Positions 8,643 through 16,915 of a stretch of DNA of 40,385 nt are shown here, in pieces. The notes beneath the pieces were generated by a model that was given only the letters and a program-made list of their open reading frames with translations, made no database searches and was not told where the DNA came from. The stretch's first letter is position 1; each line of letters opens with the position of its first letter. The stretch spans positions 1 through 40,385 of the forward strand of contig JAQGON010000149.1 in NCBI GenBank assembly GCA_028293565.1. Reading direction: 5' to 3'. This DNA comes from Verrucomicrobiota bacterium (lineage in GTDB: Bacteria > Verrucomicrobiota > Verrucomicrobiia > Opitutales > Opitutaceae). The position numbers and the translations under genes were made by a program.

Positions 8643-10007
8643 CTAACTCACCGCCCGAAGCGTAATCAACGCCAGAGTCACCGTGATCAGTCCTCCGATG
8701 CGGGTCGCGATCTGGGCGAAGGGCATCAGCTGCATCCGGTTCGACGCGGTGAGGATCGCGACGTCGCCCGTGCCGCCCTGGCCGCAGCGGCAGGCGGAGA
8801 TGATCGCGGTCTCGATCGGATACAGCTTGATCCAGCGGGCGATGAAAAATCCCGTGGTCACCATCGTCGCGACTGTCGCGAAGATCGTGACCAGATTCGC
8901 CGGGGCGAAGGCGGCGATCAGCTTGTCCCACGGCGTCATCGCCACCCCGATGGCGAAAAGCAGCGGATAGGTCACGGCCGAAGCGAAAAACTTGTACACC
9001 AGCTGCGCCCCGGCCTGCAGCTTGGGCGGCACGCTGTGGGTGAGCTTCGCGACGAGCGCGAGCGCGAGCATCGAGAGCGCCGCCGGGACGACCACCTGGT
9101 ATTTGGAAAAGTAGGACGCCAGGAACATGCCGACGACGTAGAAGGAAATCGCGAGGCTGCCGGCGGCCGCGACGTGGCTCACGTCCATGTGGCCGCTGAT
9201 TTCATCCTTGGCCGGATCGAGCTCGTCCTGCTCGCCGGGCTGGATCTTCCCGTTGCCGGTCAGCCGCGGATATTTTCTTCCGAGGTAGTTCAATCCGCCG
9301 GAAAGCAGGATCGCCACCAGGCTTCCGAACATCACGGGCGGAAGCACCTCGGCGAAGACGTCGCCCTGTTTGAGGTGCAGGATCTCCGCGTAGCCGGTCG
9401 AAAGGGGGATCGCGCCCTCGCCGACGCCGCCGGCCATCACGGGTGTCACGAGGTAGAACAGCGTGTGCCAGGAACCGAGGCCGAGCAGCGTGCCGACGCC
9501 GACGCCGACCAGCGCCGCCAGGATCGACCCGACCGCGATCGGCACAAAGATCCGGACAAAGCCCCGGATCAGGACGGTGCGGTCCATGCCGAGGATGCTC
9601 CCGACGATCACGGCGGCGATGAACAGGTAGAGGAAGTTCGTGCCCTTCGTGAAGTCGGTGATGCTCGTGACCAGCGGGGCGGGCAGGATTTTCTGGTAGG
9701 CGAGGAAGGAGGGGATGAAGGTCGCGAAGATCGCGGCGGCGCCGAAATGGCGGAGCACGGGAAGATGCTTGCCCAGCTCGCCGCAGGTGAAACCGCCGAC
9801 GGCGAGGACCGTCATCATCATGCAGATTTCCCCGGGAAATTTTCCGGGCGCGCACGCGAACCAGATGATGACCGCGAGGAGCACGAAATAAACCGGCAGC
9901 GGAAGAACGCCGATGCGGCGCTCCATCAGCCGCCACCAGCCCTGCGGCCAGAAGGCCGGACGGACTGGACGTGAACCTGGCGCGGGAGCTGGGGATGGGG
10001 TGGCCAT
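8643..10007 (-). CDS. 2-hydroxycarboxylate transporter (CitS/2HCT family), copy 1
   Basis: A 454-residue, strongly hydrophobic inner-membrane symporter. The family signatures are visible in both halves: the re-entrant GGVGEGAIPLSTGYAEIL loop, the C-terminal ACRCGQGGTGDVAILTAS loop, plus MDRTVLIRGF and LPPVMFGSLVAIL. Known 2HCT members carry citrate, malate, lactate or related 2-hydroxy acids with Na+ or H+; the exact substrate cannot be read here. The ATG lies 16 bases after the stop of the histidine kinase gene on the same strand, making regulator, kinase and transporter one operon and suggesting that the two-component system controls uptake of the acid it senses. It is a paralogue of the carrier at 34795-36138. 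Confidence 0.93.
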   Translation of the reverse strand: MATPSPAPAPGSRPVRPAFWPQGWWRLMERRIGVLPLPVYFVLLAVIIWFACAPGKFPGEICMMMTVLAVGGFTCGELGKHLPVLRHFGAAAIFATFIPSFLAYQKILPAPLVTSITDFTKGTNFLYLFIAAVIVGSILGMDRTVLIRGFVRIFVPIAVGSILAALVGVGVGTLLGLGSWHTLFYLVTPVMAGGVGEGAIPLSTGYAEILHLKQGDVFAEVLPPVMFGSLVAILLSGGLNYLGRKYPRLTGNGKIQPGEQDELDPAKDEISGHMDVSHVAAAGSLAISFYVVGMFLASYFSKYQVVVPAALSMLALALVAKLTHSVPPKLQAGAQLVYKFFASAVTYPLLFAIGVAMTPWDKLIAAFAPANLVTIFATVATMVTTGFFIARWIKLYPIETAIISACRCGQGGTGDVAILTASNRMQLMPFAQIATRIGGLITVTLALITLRAVS

Positions 10008-10023
10008 AAATTTTTCGGGGACG

Positions 10024-11499
10024 TCAGGCGGTCCCGGGCGGGATGCCTTGGAGGGAGAGGACGAGGCGGTGCTGGGCGTCGAGTTCCGCGCTCATCGTCC
10101 AGCCCATCGCGGCGGCGTAGGCGGAGGCGAGGGACAATCCCAGGCCGAGGTGAAGGCCGCCGCTGCGGGCGGACTCCTTCCGCCAGAAGCGGTCGAAGAT
10201 TTTTCCGACGTCGTCGGGCGTCAGCTCGGGGGCGGGATTGGCGATTCGAATGGCGGGTTGTCCGCCCTCGTCCAGCACCTGGATGCTGATTTCGCTGCCG
10301 GACGGCGTGTAGTCGACCGCGTTTTCCAGCACGACGTTCAGGATGGCCCGAAGCAGGGAAGGATCGGCCGAGGCGCTGACGGCATCGACCGCGAGGCGGG
10401 CGTTCACTTTCCGTTCGGCGGCGCGCGGGGCGAGGCCCCGCCAGGCGGAGGCGACGACCGCATCGAGGGACACTTTCTCGAACCGCGCCTCCAGCTGGCC
10501 CTGGTCGCCGCGGGCCAGCGCGAGCATGTGCTCGACCATGGTTTCCATCTGGCGGGCAATCGCGAGCGTCTCCTGGTCGGTGGTCGGATCGCGCGACTCC
10601 GGCCACTTCAAGGCGCACTCGGCCATCCCGCGCAGTTCGGCGAGCGGCGTCCGCAGCTCGTGGGCGACGTCGGCGCTGAAACGGCGTTCACGTTCGAAGG
10701 ATTCCTCGAGGCGTGCCATCAAGCCGTTCAACCGGTCGATGATGACATGAAGTTCGGCGGGCGCATCCTCCGTCGGGAAGCGCATCGCGAGGGATCCGGC
10801 GTCGATCCGGGCGACATCCTCGCCCAGGCGGTTCAGCGGCTGGAGCCCGCGACGCAGGATCCGGGGCATGGCCCAGAGGGTCGCGCCCAGGAGCGCGAGG
10901 CCGCAGCCGGCCGTGAGCAGCTCCAGGCGAAGGAGCTTTTCGTCCAGGGCCTCGCGCTCGGCCGCGACGACCACCTGGACTTCATGCGTCGATCGCGTGT
11001 TGGGATCGGCTCCGCCGGTGAGCTGGGGCCGGAAAATGAAACCCACCGCGCGGCTCGGCTCATGGCCGACTTCCAGGTCCCAGACCAGCGGCTTGTCGGC
11101 GCGGTACGTCCGTCGCGGCAGGTCGCCCTTGCCCAGGCTTTCGGAGCGCGCGATCCGCCGGCCGTCGGCGTCCCAGACCTCGAAGTAATTCTTCCGGCCA
11201 TGGTGATGGAATTCCTGCAGAAAGCGGAGATAGGATTCCGGGCTTGGGCCGTTCAGGACCGGCTCGATGTCCGTGATGTCGCCGACGCCGATGAAAAAGG
11301 CCGCGACATCAGTGCGCAGGCCCTCGGGTCCCTCGACGATCAGCGTGCTGACGGCCAGGGCCTTGGCCCGCAGGGCGTCGTCGAACTCCGAGATCGTGCC
11401 CTTGCGCGCCACGATGAAGAGGACCAGCAGCCCGGCGCCCTGCAGCGCGACGAAGACGGCGAGGAGCGCGGTGGTGAGCTGGCGCCGGATCGACTTCAT
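10024..11499 (-). CDS. Sensor histidine kinase, membrane-bound, OmpR-partner type
   Basis: A 491-residue two-component kinase starting at ATG 11499, which overlaps the stop of the response regulator gene by four bases (ATGA). Layout: TM1 about residues 10-32, a periplasmic sensor domain of roughly 130 residues, TM2 about 170-195, HAMP (RRGLQPLNRLGEDVARIDAG), a dimerisation helix with phosphoacceptor His280 in FSADVAHELRTPLAELRG, and an ATPase domain with N-box NVVLENAVDYTPSG and G2 motif HLGLGLSLASAYA. The G1 region reads IRIANPAPEL, with Asn where a DxGxG Asp is usual; this variant is known in some QseC-like kinases. The frame stays open far upstream through the regulator gene, but that is a GC-rich shadow. 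The ligand is unknown; the cotranscribed 2HCT carrier suggests an organic acid. Confidence 0.93.
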   Translation of the reverse strand: MKSIRRQLTTALLAVFVALQGAGLLVLFIVARKGTISEFDDALRAKALAVSTLIVEGPEGLRTDVAAFFIGVGDITDIEPVLNGPSPESYLRFLQEFHHHGRKNYFEVWDADGRRIARSESLGKGDLPRRTYRADKPLVWDLEVGHEPSRAVGFIFRPQLTGGADPNTRSTHEVQVVVAAEREALDEKLLRLELLTAGCGLALLGATLWAMPRILRRGLQPLNRLGEDVARIDAGSLAMRFPTEDAPAELHVIIDRLNGLMARLEESFERERRFSADVAHELRTPLAELRGMAECALKWPESRDPTTDQETLAIARQMETMVEHMLALARGDQGQLEARFEKVSLDAVVASAWRGLAPRAAERKVNARLAVDAVSASADPSLLRAILNVVLENAVDYTPSGSEISIQVLDEGGQPAIRIANPAPELTPDDVGKIFDRFWRKESARSGGLHLGLGLSLASAYAAAMGWTMSAELDAQHRLVLSLQGIPPGTA

Positions 11500-12182
11500 G
11501 CCTCGGCGACGCTGGAAGGCTGGGCCTCCAGGACGTAACCCATTCCGCGGCGCGTGTGGATGAGGGGGGCTTCGGTGACCAGTTTCTTGCGCAGGGCGCA
11601 GATGGCGGAGTCGACGACATTGCTCATCCAGTCGCCCGAGCCGTCGTAAATGTGTTCCTCGATCTCGGCGCGCGACACCACGGTACCGCGGCGGCGCGCG
11701 AGATACTCGAGGAGCAGGTACTCCCGCGCGGTGAGTTCGACGAGCCGGCCTCCGACCCGCACGGAGCGGGCGAGCGAATCGATCACGAGCTCGCCGACCG
11801 CGATCTCGTTCTGCTTCGAGCCATACGCCCGCCGGCAGAGCGCCTGCACCCGGGCGAGGAGCTCCTCGAGCGCAAAGGGTTTCACGAGGTAGTCGTCGGC
11901 GCCCGCGCGCAGGCCCTCGACGCGGTTCGGGATCGTGTCGCGCGCGGTGAGGAGCAGCACGTGGGCGACGCCGCCTTTTTTGCGGTACTCGGTCAGCAGC
12001 GACAGTCCGTCGCGCTTCGGCAGCATGATGTCCAGCACGACGACGGCATAGTTGTTGGTCTCGGCGAGCCACAGGCCCTCCTCGCCGTCGCCCGCGAGAT
12101 CCACGACGTAGCCGGACTTTTTCAAGGCGGTGGTCAGCACGCGCTGCAGGCGGACGGAGTCCTCGACAACTAGGATGCGCAT
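11496..12182 (-). CDS. Response regulator, OmpR/PhoB family
   Basis: The 228-residue protein has a receiver domain (residues 1-120) with the acidic pocket VVEDS, phosphoacceptor Asp51 in VVVLDIMLPKRDG, the switch Thr in LLLTARD and the Lys in DDYLVKPF. A C-terminal winged helix follows (residues 128-220; ELTAREYLLLEYLARRRG, then DSAICALRKKL, ending RGMGYVLE). It overlaps the kinase gene by four bases and is first in the operon with kinase and 2HCT carrier. A divergent unit of secreted Cache-like genes begins 173 bases away, and the space between holds direct and inverted repeats that could be its binding site. It therefore probably controls both units, which is inference. Confidence 0.96.
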   Translation of the reverse strand: MRILVVEDSVRLQRVLTTALKKSGYVVDLAGDGEEGLWLAETNNYAVVVLDIMLPKRDGLSLLTEYRKKGGVAHVLLLTARDTIPNRVEGLRAGADDYLVKPFALEELLARVQALCRRAYGSKQNEIAVGELVIDSLARSVRVGGRLVELTAREYLLLEYLARRRGTVVSRAEIEEHIYDGSGDWMSNVVDSAICALRKKLVTEAPLIHTRRGMGYVLEAQPSSVAEA

Positions 12183-12264
12183 GGGGAAAAGGTAGCGTGG
12201 AGCCGTGAAGGGTCAATCGGCGGCACGCCGTCCGGTGGTCATGCGCGAATCCTAGCAGGCGAAA

Positions 12265-12296
12265 GATGACTGGAGGATGACGGGCCTCATCATCCT
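12265..12296. promoter_or_regulatory. Candidate response-regulator operator between divergent units
   Basis: GATGAC occurs at 12265-12270 and again at 12276-12281, an 11-base period typical of tandem half-sites bound by OmpR/PhoB-type dimers. The second copy also forms an inverted repeat, AGGATGA (12274-12280) with TCATCCT (12290-12296). It lies between the regulator start (12182) and the first secreted-protein start (12356). No biochemical evidence; position and spacing only. Confidence 0.4.
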
Positions 12297-12355
12297 GCCA
12301 TAATGTTCGGTTTGATAGGGTCGCATGGTTGTTCCCCGCCTTCCCCGTTCCCGCC

Positions 12356-12847
12356 ATGAACCGAATCGCCCTCAGCATTGCGTGCGTTGGTCTGGTGGCG
12401 CTGCTCGGATCGAACCCGGCGGCGGCGGCGGAGGGCAAGGCGGCCGACAATCATATCTATGCCCAGCAGCTCGTGACCGAGCTGATGGCGGGAAATTCCG
12501 ATCTCATGGGCGCCGGCCTGCACGCGATCCCGCCGGATGGAACGGAGTATCAGATTGTCGCGCAGCTGCGCGACATCATCGGCCGGAAATCCTCGGAGGA
12601 TGACTTGGAAATCATCAAGCAGGACGCCACGCGGATTTACCCGGACACGCTGGGCGGCGCGCCGAGGATGAAAGCCCTGGCCCCACTGCGCGACCGCGGC
12701 GGACGGATCATCGGGCTGGCCGCGCTCTCCTTCAGGCTCGGGCCGGGCGTCACGAAGCTCGCCGTGCATGCGCGGCTGGACGACATCCTCAACCAGCTGG
12801 CCAGCCGCATTCCGGACCGCGCCGCGCTTTTCCGGCCGGCGCCGTGA
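12356..12847 (+). CDS. Secreted single-Cache-like protein, paralogue 1 of 3
   Basis: 163 residues from ATG 12356, which gives a clean signal peptide (MNRIALSIACVGLVALLG, cleavage near AAAA-EG). The mature part is one small alpha/beta domain: an N-terminal helix with NHIYAQQLVTELM, then GLHAIPPDGTEY, DIIGRKSSEDD, a strand-rich core (LAPLRDRGGRIIGLAALSF) and a C-terminal helix ending IPDRAALFRP. This resembles single-Cache/PAS-like extracytoplasmic ligand domains, an assignment from memory of the fold pattern and not a confirmed family hit. It has no transmembrane or effector domain, so it would act as a free periplasmic binding or sensory protein. Two paralogues and a propeller gene follow on the same strand; the divergent regulator/kinase operon is its neighbour. 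An ATG at 12329 would spoil the signal peptide. Confidence 0.85.
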   Translation: MNRIALSIACVGLVALLGSNPAAAAEGKAADNHIYAQQLVTELMAGNSDLMGAGLHAIPPDGTEYQIVAQLRDIIGRKSSEDDLEIIKQDATRIYPDTLGGAPRMKALAPLRDRGGRIIGLAALSFRLGPGVTKLAVHARLDDILNQLASRIPDRAALFRPAP

Positions 12848-12860
12848 CCGGGACTCCGTC

Positions 12861-13382
12861 ATGAAGTCTCCCCGAATCCTTTTCCGCGCGACCCTGCTCA
12901 TGGCGATCCTCGCGCTGGCGACGGCGCAGGCCGGCGCCCAACCCGCGGCAGCCGCGCCGGAAAAACTCGGCAAGCCGGCGGAAAACCGGATTTACGCCCA
13001 GCAGCTGGTCAACGAGATGCTGGCCGCCAACCCCGACCTGCTCGACGTCGGCCTCCATGCGATCCGGCCCGGCGGCACCGACCTCTATATCATTGCGGAT
13101 GGGTTGGACATCATCGGCCGCAAGGATGCGCCGAACAATCTCGAGATGATGAACCGGGATCAGACGATCCTAGAGCCGCGACTGCTGGGCAAGACTCCGC
13201 GGATGGCGGTGCACACCCCGCTCCGCAACAGTGCCGGCGACATCGTCGGGCTCGCCGTGTTCTCCTTCAAGCGCGGCGACGGCATGGACAAACTCACCGC
13301 CTACGTGCGGTCGGCCACGCTGCTGGCGCAGCTCGCCAAAAAAGTCCCGGACACGGCCAGCCTGTTCCAGCCGGTCCCCTGA
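12861..13382 (+). CDS. Secreted single-Cache-like protein, paralogue 2 of 3
   Basis: 173 residues starting at ATG 12861, 13 bases after the stop of paralogue 1. The signal peptide is MKSPRILFRATLLMAILALA with cleavage likely after GAQ. The domain keeps the shared skeleton: NRIYAQQLVNEML, VGLHAIRPGGTDLYII, DIIGRKD, TPLRNSAGDIVGLAVFSFK and a final helix ending KVPDTASLFQPVP. It is the most divergent of the three in the middle: the HAIPP block reads HAIRP and the DD after the GRK motif is replaced (DAPNN). This suggests a changed ligand pocket. Cotranscribed with its neighbours by spacing. Function unknown beyond the inferred extracytoplasmic sensing or binding role. Confidence 0.83.
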   Translation: MKSPRILFRATLLMAILALATAQAGAQPAAAAPEKLGKPAENRIYAQQLVNEMLAANPDLLDVGLHAIRPGGTDLYIIADGLDIIGRKDAPNNLEMMNRDQTILEPRLLGKTPRMAVHTPLRNSAGDIVGLAVFSFKRGDGMDKLTAYVRSATLLAQLAKKVPDTASLFQPVP

Positions 13383-13407
13383 CCGCCGGCCCTCTCTTTT
13401 TTTCACC

Positions 13408-13938
13408 ATGAACGTTACCTCGTCATTTGCTCGACCGGCTCTCCATTCCCTCGCGGCGGCTGCCATGCTCGCCTTCGGCACGCTCGCTGCGAGCGCGCAA
13501 TCCGCCACCCCGGCCCCGACCTACGGGAAGGCCGCGGACAACCACATCTACGCCCAGCAGCTCGTCCGCGAGGTGCTGGCCGAGAACCTCGACCTCGGCG
13601 GCGTCGGAATCCACGCCATTCCCCCCGGGAAAAAAGAGTACGAGATCGTGGGACAGAACCGCGACCTCATGGGCAAGAAATCCTCGGCGGACGACACCGA
13701 GGTGATCGAGCGCGACGCCGTGAAGGTCTATCCCTTCGTCATTCTCGGGCAGCCGCGCTTCTCGGCGCTCGCCGCGCTCAAGGACAGCGCCGGCAACACC
13801 ATCGGCATGGTGGCGCTTTCGTTCAAGCGCGTCCCAGGCGTCGACCGGCTGACGGTGCACGCGCGCGTCGTGACCATCATGATCCAGCTCGCGGCGAAGA
13901 TTCCCAACCGCGAAGCGCTCTTCCGGCCGATTCCCTGA
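13408..13938 (+). CDS. Secreted single-Cache-like protein, paralogue 3 of 3
   Basis: 176 residues from ATG 13408, 25 bases after paralogue 2. The signal sequence runs to about residue 30 (SLAAAAMLAFGTLAASAQ). Conserved blocks are AADNHIYAQQLVREVL, GIHAIPPGKKEYEIVGQ, DLMGKKSSADD, LAALKDSAGNTIGMVALSFK and KIPNREALFRPIP. It is closer to paralogue 1 than to paralogue 2 in the AIPP and SxDD blocks. The beta-propeller gene follows 44 bases later, so four secreted proteins appear to be made together. No catalytic motif is visible. Confidence 0.84.
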   Translation: MNVTSSFARPALHSLAAAAMLAFGTLAASAQSATPAPTYGKAADNHIYAQQLVREVLAENLDLGGVGIHAIPPGKKEYEIVGQNRDLMGKKSSADDTEVIERDAVKVYPFVILGQPRFSALAALKDSAGNTIGMVALSFKRVPGVDRLTVHARVVTIMIQLAAKIPNREALFRPIP

Positions 13939-13982
13939 ACCCACGAAATTTTTTCTCTCCCCAAAATCACATCGTTAAAATC

Positions 13983-15041
13983 ATGAATAAATCCATCCGT
14001 TCACTGTTCGCGCTCTCGCTGGCGCTGGCTGCCTCGAGCCTCGCGCTCGCCCAGTCCTCCACGGCCGGCCCCTACCGCCTGTCCAGCATCCTCCTCCCCG
14101 ACGTCGGCTCGTCGGTCAAATACTGGGATTATCTCCGGTTCGACGAGGACAGCGGACTGCTCTACGCCTCGCTCGGAAACCATATGTCCGTCATCGACCC
14201 GGCGGCCGGGGCGGTAGTCGGCGACATCGCCGGAATGAAGCGCAACCACGGCGTCGCGCTGGCTCCGAAGGCCGGCCGCGGATTCATTTCCGACGGCGAC
14301 GAAGGCTCGATCGTGATCTTCGACCTGAAGACCTATGCCGTCCTCGGCAAGATCAAGGTCGAGGAGGATGCCGACGGTATCCAGTACGATCCCGTGAGCA
14401 ACAAGGTCTGGGTCGTGTCGGGTGACGCCGCGTCGATCACCGGCATCTCGGCGGACGTCGACCCGGCAACGGGCAAGGCCGACGCCCCGATCGCGCTGGG
14501 CGGCAAGCCGGAGTATTTCCAGGTGGACGGCGGCAAGGCGTACGTGAACCTGACCGACAAGAACGAGGTCGTCGTCGTCGACATTGCGGCGGCGAAGGTG
14601 ACCGCGCGCTGGCCGGTGGCTCCGGGCGGAGCGAACACGGCGATGGCGATCGATTCCGAGCACCACCGCCTGATCCTCGGCTGCCGGAAGCCGCAGAAGC
14701 TTGTCGTGATGGACACCAACGACGGCCACGTGATTTCCGCGCTTGATATCGGAGTGGGCTGCGACGCCACGCTGTACGACGACGGCTACGCCTTCGCCTG
14801 CACGCGGGACGGACACCTGTCCATCGCCAAGGAAACGTCCGCCGGAAACTTCGAAGTCGTCCAGACCCTCGCGACCCGCACCTGGGCCGGCACGATGGCG
14901 GTCGATCCCAAGACCCACACCGTCTATCTGCCGACGGCGGAGTTCGAGCGGCCGCTCACTTCGTTCGCGCGCCTGGACAAGACGATTTCAATCAAGCCCG
15001 ACTCTTTCATGATTCTCGTGGTCAAACGGACAGCGAAGTAG
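13983..15041 (+). CDS. Secreted YncE-like beta-propeller protein
   Basis: 352 residues with a standard signal peptide (MNKSIRSLFALSLALAASS, cleavage after ALAQ). The mature protein is a string of propeller blades with the recurring pattern of a hydrophobic strand, a Gly/Asp turn and a VxDxA or VIDPAAG unit (MSVIDPAAGAVVGDI, IVIFDLKTYAVLGKI, VVVVDIAAAKVTARW, LVVMDTNDGHVISAL), as in YncE/surface-layer-type propellers. Such proteins act in the periplasm as binding scaffolds; none of the sequence points to an enzyme. It is last in the unit with the three Cache-like genes and is followed by a strong terminator at 15086-15125. No clear Shine-Dalgarno precedes the ATG. Confidence 0.88.
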   Translation: MNKSIRSLFALSLALAASSLALAQSSTAGPYRLSSILLPDVGSSVKYWDYLRFDEDSGLLYASLGNHMSVIDPAAGAVVGDIAGMKRNHGVALAPKAGRGFISDGDEGSIVIFDLKTYAVLGKIKVEEDADGIQYDPVSNKVWVVSGDAASITGISADVDPATGKADAPIALGGKPEYFQVDGGKAYVNLTDKNEVVVVDIAAAKVTARWPVAPGGANTAMAIDSEHHRLILGCRKPQKLVVMDTNDGHVISALDIGVGCDATLYDDGYAFACTRDGHLSIAKETSAGNFEVVQTLATRTWAGTMAVDPKTHTVYLPTAEFERPLTSFARLDKTISIKPDSFMILVVKRTAK

Positions 15042-15085
15042 ACCGGGGTTCTCAGGCGCCCTCCCGGGCGCTTGTGACGAGATCA

Positions 15086-15125
15086 CCGGGTGCGCGGCTT
15101 GCCGCGCACCCGGTTTGATTTTTTA
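15086..15125 (+). terminator. Rho-independent terminator after the propeller gene
   Basis: A perfect 12-bp stem (CCGGGTGCGCGG at 15086-15097 pairing with 15102-15113) with a CTTG loop is followed by a T-rich tract (TTTGATTTTTT). It lies 44 bases after the propeller stop codon and closes the four-gene secreted-protein unit. Confidence 0.88.
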
Positions 15126-15274
15126 GGGAAGGAAAACGGCCCCGGCGCCCGGGTGCCGCGAGCTCATAGACATTTTTAATCACTGAGTGAGCGGAATACG
15201 CTTTTACGAACCTTGGGCGGATTCGGTATGATCGGGCGCCCCCTCGATTGACGTCACTCTGAAGCAATCAACGA

Positions 15275-16810
15275 ATGAACCCCATGTCCTCAGCCCCCAC
15301 CTCGCTAAGCCGCCGCCAGTTCCTCCGGTCGGCCGGCGGCATCACCTTTCTCGCCCTGCTGCCGGTCGGCCGCGGGCTGTTTGGCGCGCCCTGGATCAAG
15401 CCGCTGACCATCCCGGTCTTCACCGCGCTGCCGTACATTCAATCCGGGCCCGAGGGGAAGCTCATTCCCGGCGGCGAGATCGCGCGGCTGGCCTGGCAGA
15501 CGGAGCAGCGCGAGGCGCAGTTCGAGGTCGAATTCGGCCGCGACGAACATTACGGCAAGACGGCGACGGTTGCGCGGAGCGCGCGCGACTACCGGGGGAA
15601 GGGCGACAAGGACAGCGTGTTCAACTACGTCTGCTCGTTCACCGGCCTCGTGCTGGGCGTCGAGTACCGCTACCGCGTGCGCTGCAACGGCGAGACGATC
15701 GCGGAGGGCTATTTCACGACGCGCCAGCCGCGCGGGCGCCGGATCCGGTTCGTCGCGTTCGGCGACAATTCGTTCGGCGATCCGAGCGACCGCGCCATCG
15801 CGTATCAGGCCTACCGCAACCACCCCGACTTCATCATGAACACGGGCGACAACGTCTACGATGCGGGCCTGGACACCGAGTACAGCCGGTTCTTCTTCCC
15901 CGTGTACAACGCCGACATCGCCGGCCCGCGCATCGGCGCCCCGCTCCTTCGCTCGGTGCCGTTCTACAGCGTGCTCGCGAACCATGACGTCGCGGGCATG
16001 AACGCGGAGAAGACCCTTTATTTCGCCGACTTCAAGACCGGCGCCGATTCGCTGGCCTACTTCACGAATTTCCATTTTCCGCTGAACGGCCCGGACGCGA
16101 CGGCCTATCCGCCGGTGATGCGCGGCCCGGACGAGCGCATCGCCGATTTCAAGGCCTGCGCCGCCGGCCGCTTTCCGCGCATGGCGAACTATTCCTACGA
16201 TGTCGGCGACGCGCATTTTCTCTGCCTCGACTCGAACACCTACACCGATCCGACGGACGCGGGACTGCAGGCGTGGATCGAGGCCGACCTCGCCGCGACC
16301 GATGCGCGCTGGAAGTTCGTCGCGATGCATCACCCGCCGTTCAACATCGGCGCCCACCACGGCCACGAGCAGCACATGCGGGTCCTCGCGCCCACGTTCG
16401 AGAAGCACGGCGTGAATTTCGTGCTCAGCGGGCACGAGCACAATTACCAGCGCACCCGCCCGATCCGGTTCACGCCGCGCGATGTCGCGAACGCCCACAA
16501 CCTCCACTCGAAGGAGCGGGTCGTGCCCGGCGAGATCAAACTCGACCTGGCGTTCGACGGGGAAAAGCAGACGAAGGCCGACGGCATCATCTACATCACG
16601 ACCGGCGCGGGCGGCAAATACCTCTACGACCCGGAGTATAACAACAATCCCGAGATGTGGGTCATGCCCGGGGACGGCAACCTCTCCTACACGGTGACGA
16701 TGGTCAGCGACCGGCATTCGATCACGGTCTTCGACGTCGAGCGCGACGAGGTGCTGATGCGCCAGGTCGACCAGCACGGCAATGAACTCGACCGCATCCG
16801 CGTGACCTGA
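15275..16810 (+). CDS. Tat-exported metallophosphoesterase, purple-acid-phosphatase-like
   Basis: 511 residues with a twin-arginine signal (SRRQFLRSAGG then a hydrophobic run), so it is exported folded with its metals. Residues about 45-150 look like the fibronectin-type N-terminal domain of purple acid phosphatases. The catalytic domain shows the metal-ligand motifs in order: GDN (163-165), GDNVYD (191-196), NHD (236-238), HH (352-353, in MHHPPFN) and GHEH (386-389, followed by NYQRT). It probably hydrolyses phosphomonoesters or phosphodiesters in the periplasm; whether it is a phosphatase, nucleotidase or PhoD-like diesterase cannot be decided. A second ATG at 15284 is an equally good start. 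It is preceded by a terminator, so it has its own promoter. Confidence 0.9.
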   Translation: MNPMSSAPTSLSRRQFLRSAGGITFLALLPVGRGLFGAPWIKPLTIPVFTALPYIQSGPEGKLIPGGEIARLAWQTEQREAQFEVEFGRDEHYGKTATVARSARDYRGKGDKDSVFNYVCSFTGLVLGVEYRYRVRCNGETIAEGYFTTRQPRGRRIRFVAFGDNSFGDPSDRAIAYQAYRNHPDFIMNTGDNVYDAGLDTEYSRFFFPVYNADIAGPRIGAPLLRSVPFYSVLANHDVAGMNAEKTLYFADFKTGADSLAYFTNFHFPLNGPDATAYPPVMRGPDERIADFKACAAGRFPRMANYSYDVGDAHFLCLDSNTYTDPTDAGLQAWIEADLAATDARWKFVAMHHPPFNIGAHHGHEQHMRVLAPTFEKHGVNFVLSGHEHNYQRTRPIRFTPRDVANAHNLHSKERVVPGEIKLDLAFDGEKQTKADGIIYITTGAGGKYLYDPEYNNNPEMWVMPGDGNLSYTVTMVSDRHSITVFDVERDEVLMRQVDQHGNELDRIRVT

Positions 16811-16915
16811 CCCGGTCCCGCCCCCTTTCCGCCCGTCTGGACGAGAATCCCCGGAATCCCGGGGCCACGTCACGGATCCTGCGGCCCGGAACCTCCCTTT
16901 CTCCATTTTTCACCT

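Noticed and set aside
10024-12450. A possible kinase-regulator fusion, since the kinase frame is open to 12450
   Set aside because: The extra N-terminal 300 residues are Arg/Ala/Pro-rich and unlike a receiver; the regulator is intact in another frame and the kinase has a proper ATG overlapping its stop.
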